A DNA stretch of 64,000 nt, from the NCBI RefSeq assembly GCF_003202235.1, contig NZ_MASU01000005.1, positions 124,001 to 188,000 of the forward strand, read 5' to 3'. The stretch's first letter is position 1; every line of letters begins with the position of its first letter. Source of the DNA: Prauserella flavalba. Its GTDB lineage: Bacteria; Actinomycetota; Actinomycetes; Mycobacteriales; Pseudonocardiaceae. The translations under genes and the position numbers were made by a program. Shown piece by piece: positions 46,351-56,671 of the stretch. Under the pieces are notes generated by a model. That model was not told the origin of the DNA. It did not search any database and was given only the letters and a program-made list of their open reading frames with translations.

Positions 46351-46410
46351 GCTCGCCTCCTTTGTGGTACCGATGTATCATAACTGGACCGGCGAGACCG
46401 AGGTGCGGAC

Positions 46411-46887
46411 ATGACGGAACGGAAGCCGCCCGGGGTCAGCTTCGAGTCGTGGGTCGAGAAGCAGATCCGGGAAGCGCAGGAGCGAGGCGAGTTCGACGAC
46501 CTGCCGGGCGCGGGCAAACCGCTGCCCGGCCGCGACCGCCCCGTCGAGGAGCAGTGGTGGCTGCGGGACTACCTGCGGCGTGAGGGCCTGCCGTCGGAGG
46601 CGTTGCTGCCGACCCCGCTGCGGCTGCGCAAGGAGGCCGAGCGGCTGCCGGAGACGGTCGCGCCGCTGCGGTCGGAGGAGGCCGTGCGCGAGGCCGTCGG
46701 CGCGCTGAACCGGCGCATCGCGGACTGGCTGCGCGCGGGCACCGGGCCGCGCGTGCACGTCGCGCCCGTGGACGCCGACGACATCGTCGCCGGCTGGCGG
46801 GCGGCGCGTACCGGGCCACCGGTGCCTCCGGCGGCGGAACCGGAGGCACCGCCTCGGCGCGAGCGGTGGTGGCGCAGGAGGCGCTGA
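46411..46887 (+). CDS. DUF1992 (DnaJ homologue C28-like) protein
   Basis: 158 residues. SWVEKQIREAQERGEFDDLPGAGKPL is the DUF1992 core, followed by a charged helix and a proline/arginine-rich tail. Function unknown; widely conserved in actinobacteria. The 236-base gap after it shows only a probable promoter region for the kynurenine genes. Confidence 0.8.
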   Translation: MTERKPPGVSFESWVEKQIREAQERGEFDDLPGAGKPLPGRDRPVEEQWWLRDYLRREGLPSEALLPTPLRLRKEAERLPETVAPLRSEEAVREAVGALNRRIADWLRAGTGPRVHVAPVDADDIVAGWRAARTGPPVPPAAEPEAPPRRERWWRRRR

Positions 46888-47123
46888 GCGGCACGCCGTC
46901 CGCGTCGCCGCACGCGAATCCGGCGTCCATGCACTGTGGACGATCGGTGCGCCGCGCCTGCGTCCGAGGCGGGACGCGGGCGCCCGTCCGCGACGGTCTG
47001 CGACCGGCTCCCGCGGCAGCGGATCGATGTCCGCCGGAAGTTCGCCGTCCAGGGGTATCACCATCCGGGCTCCGGCACGCGCACTATGGGAGGGACGGCA
47101 CCGACGCTGATGGGCTGACGGCG

Positions 47124-47420
47124 ATGACGACGACGCTCGACGACACCGGGGCAGGCGCGCTGCGCCGGGGCGAGGCCGACCCGGGGCACCGGAGCCGGTT
47201 GCCCGTCCCGCCCGCGCGGGGTGGCACGCACCCCGGCGCCGGCGGCCTCGCGGGAACCTCGCCGGGCCTGCGGCCCGCCACCAGGGCCGAGCTGCCCGGC
47301 GCCGTCACCGCCACCCGCGCGCTCACGCTGCTCACCCCGCGCGAGCCGCACCGCCGCCTGCGCCCGGAGCCCGGCGCCGTCACCGCCGCGCTCGCCCGGC
47401 TCGTCCCGGAGGAACCATGA
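47124..47420 (+). pseudogene. Collapsed kynureninase remnant
   Basis: A 98-codon open frame with no complete domain. Its first half (EADPGHRSRLPVPPARGG, then GLAGTSPGLRPATRAEL) resembles the kynureninase N-terminus around the YLxGNSLGLxP loop. The second half (ALTLLTPREPHRRLRPEPG, AVTAALARLVPEEP) resembles its C-terminal segment around TPRxxxxRG. About 300 internal residues with the PLP site are missing, as expected from an internal deletion. Its stop overlaps the kmo start (ATGA). Position between a promoter gap and kynurenine 3-monooxygenase supports the reading, but similarity is weak and from memory; a novel small protein is possible. Confidence 0.4.
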
Positions 47421-48744
47421 CGGCCAACGGAGACGTCGCGATCGTCGGCGCGGGGCTGACCGGCTGCCTGCTCGCCGGGTACCTCGCGCGCCGGGGTGAG
47501 CGGGTGGTGCTCGACGAGCGGCGCCCCGACCCCCGGCTCACCGGAGCCGAACGCGGACGCTCCATCAACCTCGCGCTGTCCGAACGCGGCCTCGACGCCC
47601 TGCGGCGGGTGGGGCTCGACGGCACGGTCCTCGCCGGGGCGCTGCCCATGCGCGGCCGGATGGTCCACGCCGGCAAGGGCGCAGACGGAGCACTGGACTT
47701 CCAGCCCTACAGCGCCGACGGCGAGCGCGCGATCAACTCGATCGGCCGGCGCGCCCTCAACAACCTCCTGCTGGACGCCGCGCAGGCGCCCGCGGAGGTG
47801 GAGGTGCGCTTCGAGCACCGGCTGACCGGCCTCGACCCGGCCACCGGCGCGCTGACGTTCGAGACACCGGACGGGCCCGTACACGCCGGGGCCGCCGTGG
47901 TGCTGGGCGCCGACGGGGCGGGCTCGGCCGTGCGCGGCGAGCTGCTGCGCCACGGCGCCACCACCGAGACGCTCGACTTCCTCGACTACGGCTACAAGGA
48001 GCTGACCATCCCGGCCGTGGACGGCGACTTCGCGCTCGACCCGGGTGCCCTGCACATCTGGCCGAGGGGCCGCTCGATGATGATCGCGCTGCCCAACCCG
48101 GACCGCTCGTTCACGTGCACCCTGTTCTGGCCCACCGGCGGCACCGAGTCCTTCGCCTCGCTCAGCAGCCCCGCCGCCGTGGAGCAGTACTTCACCGCGC
48201 ACTACCCCGACGTGGTGCCGCTGCTGCCGGAGCTGGTCACCGAGTACCGTGAGAATCCCGTCGGCCTGCTCGGCACCGTGCACTGCGCGCCCTGGCAGGC
48301 GAGAGGCCGGGTGTGCCTGCTCGGCGACGCCGCGCACGCGATCGTCCCGTTCTACGGGCAGGGCGCCAACTGCGCGTTCGAGGACGTCGTGGTGCTCGAC
48401 CGGTGCCTCGACGACACCGGCGGCGACTGGAGCGCGGCCCTGCCGCTGTTCGACCGGGAACGCCGCGCCGACACCGAGGCGATCGCGGAGATGGCACTGG
48501 CCAACTTCACCGAAATGCGCGACAAGATCGCCTCGCCGCTGTTCAAGCTCGGCAAGCGCGTCGAGCACGCGCTGGAGCGCGCGCTGCCGGGGCGCTACGT
48601 CTCGCGCTACGAGCTCGTGTCCTTCTCGACCGTCCCGTACTCGGTGGTGCGCCGCCGCGTGCGGGCCCAGCACCGCCTGCTCGGCGCGGCGGCGGCCGGA
48701 GCTCTCGGCCACTCCGGCGCCGTCACCGCACTCCGGAGGAAGTC

Positions 48745-48748
<4 letters not shown>
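47417..48748 (+). CDS. kmo: Kynurenine 3-monooxygenase
   Basis: 443 residues. FAD motif GAGLTGCLLA, the KMO-specific GRSINLALSERGLDAL and AINSIGRRALNNLLL, and GDAAHAIVPFYGQGANCAFEDVVVL are diagnostic. It hydroxylates L-kynurenine to 3-hydroxykynurenine with NADPH and O2. Start overlaps the upstream remnant stop and its own stop overlaps the aldehyde dehydrogenase start, giving coupled translation. Without a working kynureninase here, 3-hydroxyanthranilate formation would need an enzyme encoded elsewhere. Confidence 0.9.
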
Positions 48749-50202
<1,454 letters not shown>

Positions 50203-50264
50203 AAGGGGACCTCAGGAACGGCGGCGGCGCCCGCACCGGAGTAGCACTGGAGTAGGAGGACGAC

Positions 50265-50798
50265 ATGACAGAAACGACCGGTATCACCGCTCCCATCCAC
50301 TTTCCCGGCTGGCTCGAGCAGAACCAGGCGCTGCTCAAACCGCCGGTCGGCAACAAGCAGCTGTTCCCCGGCTCGCAGGACTTCATCGTGATGGTGGTGG
50401 GCGGGCCCAACGCGCGCACCGACTTCCACGTCGACCCCTACGAGGAGTTCTTCTACCAGATCAGGGGCAACATCCACGTCGACATCGTCACCGAGAACGG
50501 CGTCGAGCCCGTGCACATCCGCGAGGGCGAGATGTGGGTGCTGCCGCCGAACGTGCCGCACTCGCCGCAGCGGCCCGAGGCCGGCTCTGTCGGCATCGTG
50601 ATCGAGCGCGTCCGCAAGGAGGGCACGCTGGAGAAGTTCCAGTGGTACTGCCCGAACTGCTCGGCACTCGTGTACGAGGTCGAGCTGCAGGTGAGCGACA
50701 TCGTCGCCGACCTGCCGCCGGTGTTCGAGGCGTTCTACACCGACGAGCAGGCGCGCGTGTGCCGCGAATGCGGCACGACGCACCCGGGCAAGGGCTGA
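50265..50798 (+). CDS. 3-hydroxyanthranilate 3,4-dioxygenase
   Basis: 177 residues, cupin fold. FHVDPYEEFFYQIRGN supplies the iron-binding His and Glu; LPPNVPHSPQRPEAG the second His. The C-terminus has the rubredoxin-like iron site of the bacterial enzyme: CPNCSALV and CRECGTTHP. It opens 3-hydroxyanthranilate to 2-amino-3-carboxymuconate semialdehyde. TAGGAGG precedes ATG 50265. Last gene of the kynurenine operon; array D begins 2 bases after its stop. Confidence 0.92.
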   Translation: MTETTGITAPIHFPGWLEQNQALLKPPVGNKQLFPGSQDFIVMVVGGPNARTDFHVDPYEEFFYQIRGNIHVDIVTENGVEPVHIREGEMWVLPPNVPHSPQRPEAGSVGIVIERVRKEGTLEKFQWYCPNCSALVYEVELQVSDIVADLPPVFEAFYTDEQARVCRECGTTHPGKG

Positions 50799-50800
50799 CG

Positions 50801-50884
50801 CGCGAGTCGTGCGCTCCGGCCCGCGAGTCGTGCACTCCGGACGCCGAGTTGTGCACTCGGGACGCCGAGTTGTGCGCTCGGGAC
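50801..50884 (+). repeat. 21-bp tandem repeat array D (4 forward units)
   Basis: Units start at 50801, 50822, 50843 and 50864, reading from CGCGAGTCGTGCGCTCC to GCCGAGTTGTGCGCTCG. It exactly fills the gap between two convergent genes, 2 bases after one stop and 4 bases before the other. Forward orientation only. Confidence 0.87.
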
Positions 50885-50888
50885 CGGC

Positions 50889-51542
50889 TCAGTCCGCGGT
50901 GGACCCGCCGAGATCGGTGTGCTCGGCGACCGTGAAGAAGATGTCGCCGCAGTGCTCCACGATCTCCTCCTCGCTCGCAGGCAGCGTGCCGTCCAGCCAC
51001 GACGTCAGAGTCTGGGCGAGCCCGCCGACCAGCAGCTCGGCGGTCACCTCGAGCCGCGTGCTGGTGTGCACGCCGTAGAACTCGCGCGCCTGCAGACCCA
51101 GCAGCCGCACGAACAGGCGCGTCGACTCGACGCGGCGCTTGGCGAGGACCGTGCCGCTCAGCGCGGGGGAGAACAGCAGCCGCCCGCGCCGGGGGTCCTC
51201 GGCGACCGTGCGCACGATCGTGCCCAGCCCGGCCCTGATCTTCGCGCGCGCGTCCCTCGGCGCCGCGTCGACCGCCGCGAGGGTGGTCGCCGCGATGTCC
51301 TCCACCACGTGGTCGTAGACCGCGATCGCGAACGCGTCGCGATCGGCGAAGCTCTCGTAGAAGTACCTCGCCGCGAGCCCGGCCTGCCTGCAGACCCCGC
51401 GCACGCTGAGATTCTGCTCGCCGTCGCGCGCGCCGAGCAGCTCCAGCCCGGCCTCGACGAGCTGGGCCCTGCGCTCGGCCTGCCGGTCACTGCCCGTGAC
51501 GCCGCCGTAGGTCCGCAGAGGTGTGGGGTCCATGCCGACCAT
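50889..51542 (-). CDS. TetR-family regulator
   Basis: 217 residues. HTH at about 35-70 (LSVRGVCRQAGLAARYFYESFADRDAF), then an alpha-helical ligand domain. ATG 51542 is chosen because GGAG lies 8 bases upstream; ATG 51533 is the alternative. Divergent from the MpaB-family gene with a long inverted repeat between them, so that gene is its probable target. Confidence 0.83.
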   Translation of the reverse strand: MVGMDPTPLRTYGGVTGSDRQAERRAQLVEAGLELLGARDGEQNLSVRGVCRQAGLAARYFYESFADRDAFAIAVYDHVVEDIAATTLAAVDAAPRDARAKIRAGLGTIVRTVAEDPRRGRLLFSPALSGTVLAKRRVESTRLFVRLLGLQAREFYGVHTSTRLEVTAELLVGGLAQTLTSWLDGTLPASEEEIVEHCGDIFFTVAEHTDLGGSTAD

Positions 51543-51572
51543 CTTGACATCTCCGGGGACCACGCGGTTGCA

Positions 51573-51598
51573 TATCTGCTAACGGGTGTGAGCAGATA
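51573..51598. promoter_or_regulatory. TetR operator candidate
   Basis: TATCTGCT and AGCAGATA form an 8-base inverted repeat with a 10-base gap, centred between the divergent TetR and MpaB-family genes. It ends 12 bases before the latter's start codon. Confidence 0.6.
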
Positions 51599-51610
51599 AA
51601 GGGGTCGCCG

Positions 51611-52447
51611 ATGGACACCACCACGAAGAAGCCGGAGTCGATGCTGGACGTCCGTGACGACATGGTCATCGGTGCCGGGCTGATGGCGGGCGCGGCGAAC
51701 ATCATCATGCAGCTGGCGCGGCCGGGGGTCGGGTACGGCGTGGTGGAGAGCAGGGTCGACGACGGCAACGTCTTCAAGCACCCGGTGAAACGGACGCGCA
51801 CGACGCTGACCTACCTCGCCGTGGCCACGCTGGGCACCGAGGAGGAGCGCCAGGCCTACCGGCGCGCGGTCGACAAGCAGCACCGGCAGGTGTATTCGAG
51901 CAAGCAGAGCCCGGTCAAGTACAGCGCGATGGACCCGCGGCTGCAGCTGTGGGTCGCGGCCTGCCTGTACAAGGGCTTCGAGGACATCTACCACGTCTTC
52001 GCGGGCAGGCTCGAACCCGGCGAGCTCGACGCGGTCTATCGCGCCGCCGCGCCGCTGGGCACCACGCTGCAGGTCCGTGAGGACATGTGGCCCGCCGACC
52101 GGGCGGCGTTCGAGGAGTATTGGAACTCCTCGCTGGAGCAGGTCCACATCGACGACACCGTGCGCGAGTACCTCTACGGGATCGCCACACTGCGCTTCAT
52201 GCCGCGCATCGTGAGCCTGCTGTTCGGGTCGTTCAACCGCTTTGTCACCACCGGCTTCCTGCCGCAGCGGTTCCGCGACGAGATGCGCCTGACGTGGACA
52301 CCGCGGCAGCAGCGGCGCTGGGACCGGCTGATGCGGGGCATCGCGAGGGCCATCAAGCCGTTGCCGAGGTTCTTGCGCGAGTTCCCCTACAACGCCTACC
52401 TCTGGGACCTGCGGCGCAGGCTGCGCACCGGCCGTCCCCTCGTCTGA
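51611..52447 (+). CDS. MpaB/DUF2236-family oxygenase-like protein
   Basis: 278 residues. RTTLTYLAVATLGTEEERQAYRRAVDKQHRQV and YSAMDPRLQLWVAACLYKGF match the DUF2236 family, which includes rubber oxygenase Lcp and fungal MpaB and binds haem through conserved His. No signal peptide, so unlike secreted Lcp it is probably intracellular. The leader holds AAAGGGG. Controlled by the divergent TetR regulator (inference). Substrate unknown, possibly a lipid or terpenoid. Confidence 0.75.
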   Translation: MDTTTKKPESMLDVRDDMVIGAGLMAGAANIIMQLARPGVGYGVVESRVDDGNVFKHPVKRTRTTLTYLAVATLGTEEERQAYRRAVDKQHRQVYSSKQSPVKYSAMDPRLQLWVAACLYKGFEDIYHVFAGRLEPGELDAVYRAAAPLGTTLQVREDMWPADRAAFEEYWNSSLEQVHIDDTVREYLYGIATLRFMPRIVSLLFGSFNRFVTTGFLPQRFRDEMRLTWTPRQQRRWDRLMRGIARAIKPLPRFLREFPYNAYLWDLRRRLRTGRPLV

Positions 52448-52538
52448 GCCCGCCGCCCGCCGGCCACGACCGCTCGCGGGGAAGATCGCGGGCGCCTAGC
52501 GTGTTGGACGGACAGGCGACGCGGGAAGGATGAGGCCG

Positions 52539-52862
52539 ATGACCGAGCAGGTGACCCAGCCGCGGGTGGTCCGCAACGACGAGCGGAACCGGTACGAGGT
52601 GTGGTCGGGCGAGCGGCTCGCCGGCTTCTCCGAGTACCGCGAGCAGGGCGAGCGCACCGTGTACCTGCACACCGAGGTCGACGACGCCTTCGCCGGACAG
52701 GGGCTCGGGAAGGTGCTCGCCGCGGGCGCGCTCGACGACGCCGTGGCGCGGGGCCGGATCATCGTGCCGGTGTGCCCGTTCATCGCAAGCTACGTGCGCA
52801 AGAACCCCGACCGCTACGAGGAGCACGTCCACTGGCGCGGTAACGGCAAGGCGGATGAGTAA
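52539..52862 (+). CDS. Small GNAT-like N-acetyltransferase (YjdJ/NATD1 type)
   Basis: 107 residues. RTVYLHTEVDDAFAGQGLGKVLAAGALDDA carries the acetyl-CoA loop (GQGLGK), followed by IIVPVCPFIASYVRKNP. ATG 52539 is preferred over ATG 52530 because GGGAAGG ends 9 bases before it. Its 3' end overlaps the pirin gene by 8 bases. Confidence 0.82.
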   Translation: MTEQVTQPRVVRNDERNRYEVWSGERLAGFSEYREQGERTVYLHTEVDDAFAGQGLGKVLAAGALDDAVARGRIIVPVCPFIASYVRKNPDRYEEHVHWRGNGKADE

Positions 52863-53805
52863 CCTCGACGCCCGCCCCGAGGTGACGCCGTGCCGCACGG
52901 CGGAACACGGCGCGGTGACCGAGCTGCTGCGGGCCCGGACCGTCCCGCTCGGCGGGGTGCGGGGCATCCAGGTCGACCGGGTGCTGCCGCAGCGGGCTCT
53001 GCCGACCGTCGGCGCGTGGTGCTTCCTCGACCAGTTCGGTCCCGCGCGCTCCGACATGCGCGTGCTGCCGCATCCGCACATCGGCCTGCAGACCGTCACC
53101 TGGCCGATCGCGGGCGAGATCCGGCACCGCGACAGCATCGGCAGCGACGTGGTCGTCCGGCCCGGCCAGCTCAACCTCATGACCGGCGGCCGAGGGGTGG
53201 CGCACTCGGAGTTCTCGCTCGGCTCCGAGCCGTTGCTGCACGGCCTGCAGCTGTGGGTGGCGTTGCCGAGGGACAGCACCGGCGTCGTGCCCGCCTTCGA
53301 ACAGCACGTGTCGTTGCCGGCGTACGAGGACGGCGGGCTGCGGGCGACGGTGCTGGTGGGTGCGCTGGGGGAGGCGGTGTCGCCCGCGACGGTGTACACG
53401 CCGATCGTCGGCGCCGAGCTGACGGTGGAGCCGGGTGCCGGCGCGGAGGTGCCGCTGCGCCCGGACTTCGAGTACGCCGTGCTCGTGGTGGAGGGTGAGG
53501 CCGTCGTCGCGGACACCCCACTCGCGGTGGGCCCGTTGCTGTACCTGGGCACCGGCCGCACGTCGCTGCCGGTGTCGTCGGCGGGCGGCGCCCGGGCCGT
53601 GCTGCTCGGCGGTGAGCCCTTCCCCGACGAGCTCGTGATGTGGTGGAACTTCGTCGGCCGCGGCCACGACGAGATCGCCCGGGCCCGCGCCGACTGGGAA
53701 GCCGGCGACACCTCCCGTTTCGGCCGCGTCGCCGGTCACGGTGACGCGCGCATCCCCGCGCCCGGGCTCCCCGGCGTCCGGCTGACACCGCGCCGCCGCC
53801 GCTGA
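52855..53805 (+). CDS. Pirin-family bicupin
   Basis: 316 residues. WCFLDQFGP, then HPHIGLQTVTWPIAGEIRHRD and MTGGRGVAHSEFS give the N-terminal cupin metal ligands (three His and a Glu). A second cupin half follows with FPDELVMWWNFVG. Pirins include quercetinase-like dioxygenases and redox-sensitive cofactors. Overlaps the acetyltransferase gene. Array E starts 22 bases after its stop. Confidence 0.87.
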   Translation: MSNLDARPEVTPCRTAEHGAVTELLRARTVPLGGVRGIQVDRVLPQRALPTVGAWCFLDQFGPARSDMRVLPHPHIGLQTVTWPIAGEIRHRDSIGSDVVVRPGQLNLMTGGRGVAHSEFSLGSEPLLHGLQLWVALPRDSTGVVPAFEQHVSLPAYEDGGLRATVLVGALGEAVSPATVYTPIVGAELTVEPGAGAEVPLRPDFEYAVLVVEGEAVVADTPLAVGPLLYLGTGRTSLPVSSAGGARAVLLGGEPFPDELVMWWNFVGRGHDEIARARADWEAGDTSRFGRVAGHGDARIPAPGLPGVRLTPRRRR

Positions 53806-53827
53806 CGCGCCGCCGTAGCGGCGGCCG

Positions 53828-54064
53828 CGCGAGTCGTGCGTTCCCGTTCGCGAGTCGTGCGCTCCGGACCGCGAGTCGTGCGCTCCCGGCCGCGAGTCGT
53901 GCGTTCCTGCGCGCGAGTTCTGCATTCCCGCCCGCGAGTTCCCCGCTTCGGTAGTTCCCGCTTTCCCGCGGCAGTACGGCGAACGCACAACTCGGTGTCC
54001 TGAGTGCACAACTCGCGGTCCTGAGCGGGCGACTCGCGGGCTGGAGCGGGCGACTCGCGCGGGG
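53828..54064. repeat. 21-bp repeat array E: 6 forward then 4 reverse units
   Basis: Forward units start at 53828, 53849, 53870, 53891, 53912 and 53933 (the last two degenerate). Reverse units start at 53981, 54002, 54023 and 54044. The spacer is 27 bases. It occupies most of the 377-base gap between pirin and the 581-residue unknown gene; the remaining 118 bases are that operon's promoter region. Confidence 0.88.
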
Positions 54065-54093
54065 TTACAACCAGATCAACTGCGCGCGAACTC

Positions 54094-54122
54094 TTGTGCG
54101 GGGGATCGCGAGCACATAGTGT
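54094..54122 (+). promoter_or_regulatory. Candidate promoter of the seven-gene operon
   Basis: TTGTGC, a 17-base spacer and TAGTGT, followed by an unusually A/T-rich leader to ATG 54183. Weak match to the consensus. Confidence 0.3.
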
Positions 54123-54182
54123 CATGTAAAAGCGAACGCTGTCAAGATATTCAGGACAAACACCGACACGAAGGTTGGGTGG

Positions 54183-55928
54183 ATGCGTACTGCCGGCAGA
54201 CCCGCCCCCGCGGCCACGGCGGACGGGCTCGCGTTCCGCGATCCCGCCGAGCTGATGGATCCGCGGCGACTGGCGGCCATGCAGCCGACCCGGCTCAGCG
54301 CGAGCCGGTCACTGATCGAGAAGATGACGCGGGAACGCTGGAGCATCGAACTGTCCACGATGGACGTCTCCGATGCCGGCGACGGTGTCGCGGTGTACCG
54401 GGTGGACACCGGAAGCGACGTGTTCTCCTTCGCCGCCTTCAGTTCCGAGCCGCGCATGGTCGACCGGACGCCGCGCATCATCGGCCAGAGCTGGGACATG
54501 GTGGGCGCGCTGTGGGAGGGCGAGGCCGACGAGGCGCGCATCGAGCAGACCCGCCGCGAGCTGCCGAAGCTCTACGCCGGCCGCGCCGCACCGGGCACGC
54601 TGGTCTGGTGCCGCTCCAACCGGAGCCTGCGGGCGTTCGAGCACACCGTCCGCGCGCTGGCCGGCGGCCGCCAGCCCGACCCGGGCGTGCTGCGGGGCAT
54701 CGGCTACCTCATGCGCAACACCGGTCTCGACGCCAACGGAACGTTCGGCACCCGCACGTTCATCTCCTACGGTGACCGTCACCCGCTGCGCGTTCCCTAC
54801 CACGCCCAGATGCTCACGGCCTACCTCATGCGCGAGTTCAGCGCCGACCTGTGCGAACGACTCGCGCGGGGCGCTTCGCCCCACGCGGTGCCGCTCGCGC
54901 CGGAATACCGCCGGTACCTGGGGCTCGGCAACGGCTCCGCGCTCGGGCTCGTGCTCTTCGTCGCCAACCACCCCCGGCTCGTCGACCGCTGGCTGACCCT
55001 GCGCGAGCGCGCCCTGCTCGCGGCGCGCGGGCTCGATCCGTCCGAAGGGGACGAACGCTGGGACACGCTCCTCGGGCTGCTGGATCGTGCCATCACCTAC
55101 CGCCGCCAGGATCCCATGAGCTACAACGTTTTCCCGGCCAGCGACCGGGTCGCGGCGGAGCTCGAACAGGTCCGTGCGCTGGCGCAGAAGCTCCGCGACG
55201 GGGAACGGTTCGCGGGTGCGGACGTGCCGGCCTTCGAGCAGCTGCGCAGGGAGGTCGCCGGAACCGTCACGGAGGAGACCGAGGAAACGCTCGACGCGCT
55301 GCTGATCGAGTTCGTGCCGCAGGAGTGCACGCGGCTCACCGAGGAGCTCCTCGTGGACGAGCAGCTGGTGCGCGAGCCCGGCATGACCATCGGTGAGCTG
55401 CGCAGCCTCCTCGACGAGGAGTACCGCTGGGCGCTGGAGCTGCCCATCGCGGGCGAGCACGACCGCAGGCGCATCTGGTACAAGTCCCGGTCCTCGGAGG
55501 AGCCCCGCTCCGGCCCCCGCGAGGAGGTGCCCGGCGGGTTCGACCTCTCCGTGGACGTGCCAGGGCTCGCACGGAGCCTGCGCGCACGGCTGGACACCTA
55601 CGACCCGGGTGTCCGGGTTGGACGGTTCCTGTTCGACAACCCCGGGCAGCTGGCCGCGATCGAGCGGTTCCAGGCGTTGCGCGGCAACCCCTACGCTCAG
55701 CCCTATGTGGACGCGCTGGACGTGGAGTTCGTGCCCGCCAGGCTGATCCGGCTCATGAACGGCGCACTGTACGGACTGGACCGCACGAAGGACTATCTCA
55801 ACCGGACACTGCGCGGCCTGATCTTCCAGGGCGCTCCCACGCGGGAGGACATCGCGCGGGGCGACGAGCGCGTCTGGTGGTGGCCGGCCGAGCCCGGTAC
55901 GGACCCCGAACAAGGAGACCGCGCGTGA
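54183..55928 (+). CDS. Conserved protein of unknown function, first gene of ABC/dipeptidase-like operon
   Basis: 581 residues, no signal peptide or membrane helix, no catalytic motif I recognise. Notable segments: DVFSFAAFSSEPRMVDRTPR (about 80), WCRSNRSLRAFEHT (about 142), RYLGLGNGSALGLVLFVANHP (about 240-260) and YDPGVRVGRFLFDNPGQL near residue 480. I believe related proteins occur beside DUF3726 and M19-like genes in proteobacteria, but this is from memory. Its stop overlaps the next start (GTGA), so it belongs with the regulator and transporter genes downstream. Confidence 0.7.
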   Translation: MRTAGRPAPAATADGLAFRDPAELMDPRRLAAMQPTRLSASRSLIEKMTRERWSIELSTMDVSDAGDGVAVYRVDTGSDVFSFAAFSSEPRMVDRTPRIIGQSWDMVGALWEGEADEARIEQTRRELPKLYAGRAAPGTLVWCRSNRSLRAFEHTVRALAGGRQPDPGVLRGIGYLMRNTGLDANGTFGTRTFISYGDRHPLRVPYHAQMLTAYLMREFSADLCERLARGASPHAVPLAPEYRRYLGLGNGSALGLVLFVANHPRLVDRWLTLRERALLAARGLDPSEGDERWDTLLGLLDRAITYRRQDPMSYNVFPASDRVAAELEQVRALAQKLRDGERFAGADVPAFEQLRREVAGTVTEETEETLDALLIEFVPQECTRLTEELLVDEQLVREPGMTIGELRSLLDEEYRWALELPIAGEHDRRRIWYKSRSSEEPRSGPREEVPGGFDLSVDVPGLARSLRARLDTYDPGVRVGRFLFDNPGQLAAIERFQALRGNPYAQPYVDALDVEFVPARLIRLMNGALYGLDRTKDYLNRTLRGLIFQGAPTREDIARGDERVWWWPAEPGTDPEQGDRA

Positions 55929-56671
55929 GCGAGGAGAGCAAGCCCCGCACGCAGCCGCTGTCCACCACGCTGAAAAGCCTCGGCGTGCTGGAGACCGTCG
56001 CACAGGCGGAGCGTTCGGTGCGCGTGTCCGAGCTGGCGAGGGAACTGGGCTGGTCGCGGGCCGCCGTGCACCAGCAGCTGGTGACCCTCACCGCCGCGGG
56101 GTGGATGGAGCAGACCGACGACGGCGCCTACCGGCTCACCCTGCGCGCCGCGTGGGTCGGCCAGTCCGCACTGCGGCAGGCGGGGCTCGCCGACCGCGTG
56201 CTGCCCGCGATGGAACGGCTCGTCGAGGAGATCCGCGAGGCGGTGTCGCTCGCGATCCTCGAACGCGACACCGCCACGATCATCCAGCGGCTCGAGCCCG
56301 GCCGCACACTGCAGGTCGACCTGCGTGCCGAGGCGCAGATGCCGCTGGGCCGCAGTGCGTCAGGGAAGGTGCTCATGGCGTGGGCCACCGAGCGTCAGCT
56401 CGACGACCTGCGCAACCGCGGCGTGGAGGTGCCCGCCGCCGAGGACCTCGCCGCGATCCGTGAGGCGGGCTACGCGACGTCCAGCGGGCGCTGGCTCGAC
56501 GGTGTCACCGGCATCGCCGCGCCCGTCTTCGACGTGCACGGCGGCTGCGTCGGCGCGCTCAGCCTGGCCGGACCGGCGAGCAGGCTCGATGTCGAGAAGG
56601 CCACGACCGCACTGCTGCGGCGGGCCGAGGAGGTCAACGAGGTGCTTTCCGGGAAGGGCGGTGCGCGATGA
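55925..56671 (+). CDS. IclR-family regulator inside the operon
   Basis: 248 residues. Winged helix at about 18-75 (LKSLGVLETVAQAERSVRVSELARELGWSRAAVHQQLVTLTAAGWM), effector domain after (LGRSASGKVLMAW, GVTGIAAPVFDVHGGCVGALSLAG). GTG 55925 overlaps the preceding stop and its own stop overlaps the next start, so it is made with the structural genes, suggesting feedback control by the pathway substrate. Confidence 0.85.
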   Translation: MSEESKPRTQPLSTTLKSLGVLETVAQAERSVRVSELARELGWSRAAVHQQLVTLTAAGWMEQTDDGAYRLTLRAAWVGQSALRQAGLADRVLPAMERLVEEIREAVSLAILERDTATIIQRLEPGRTLQVDLRAEAQMPLGRSASGKVLMAWATERQLDDLRNRGVEVPAAEDLAAIREAGYATSSGRWLDGVTGIAAPVFDVHGGCVGALSLAGPASRLDVEKATTALLRRAEEVNEVLSGKGGAR

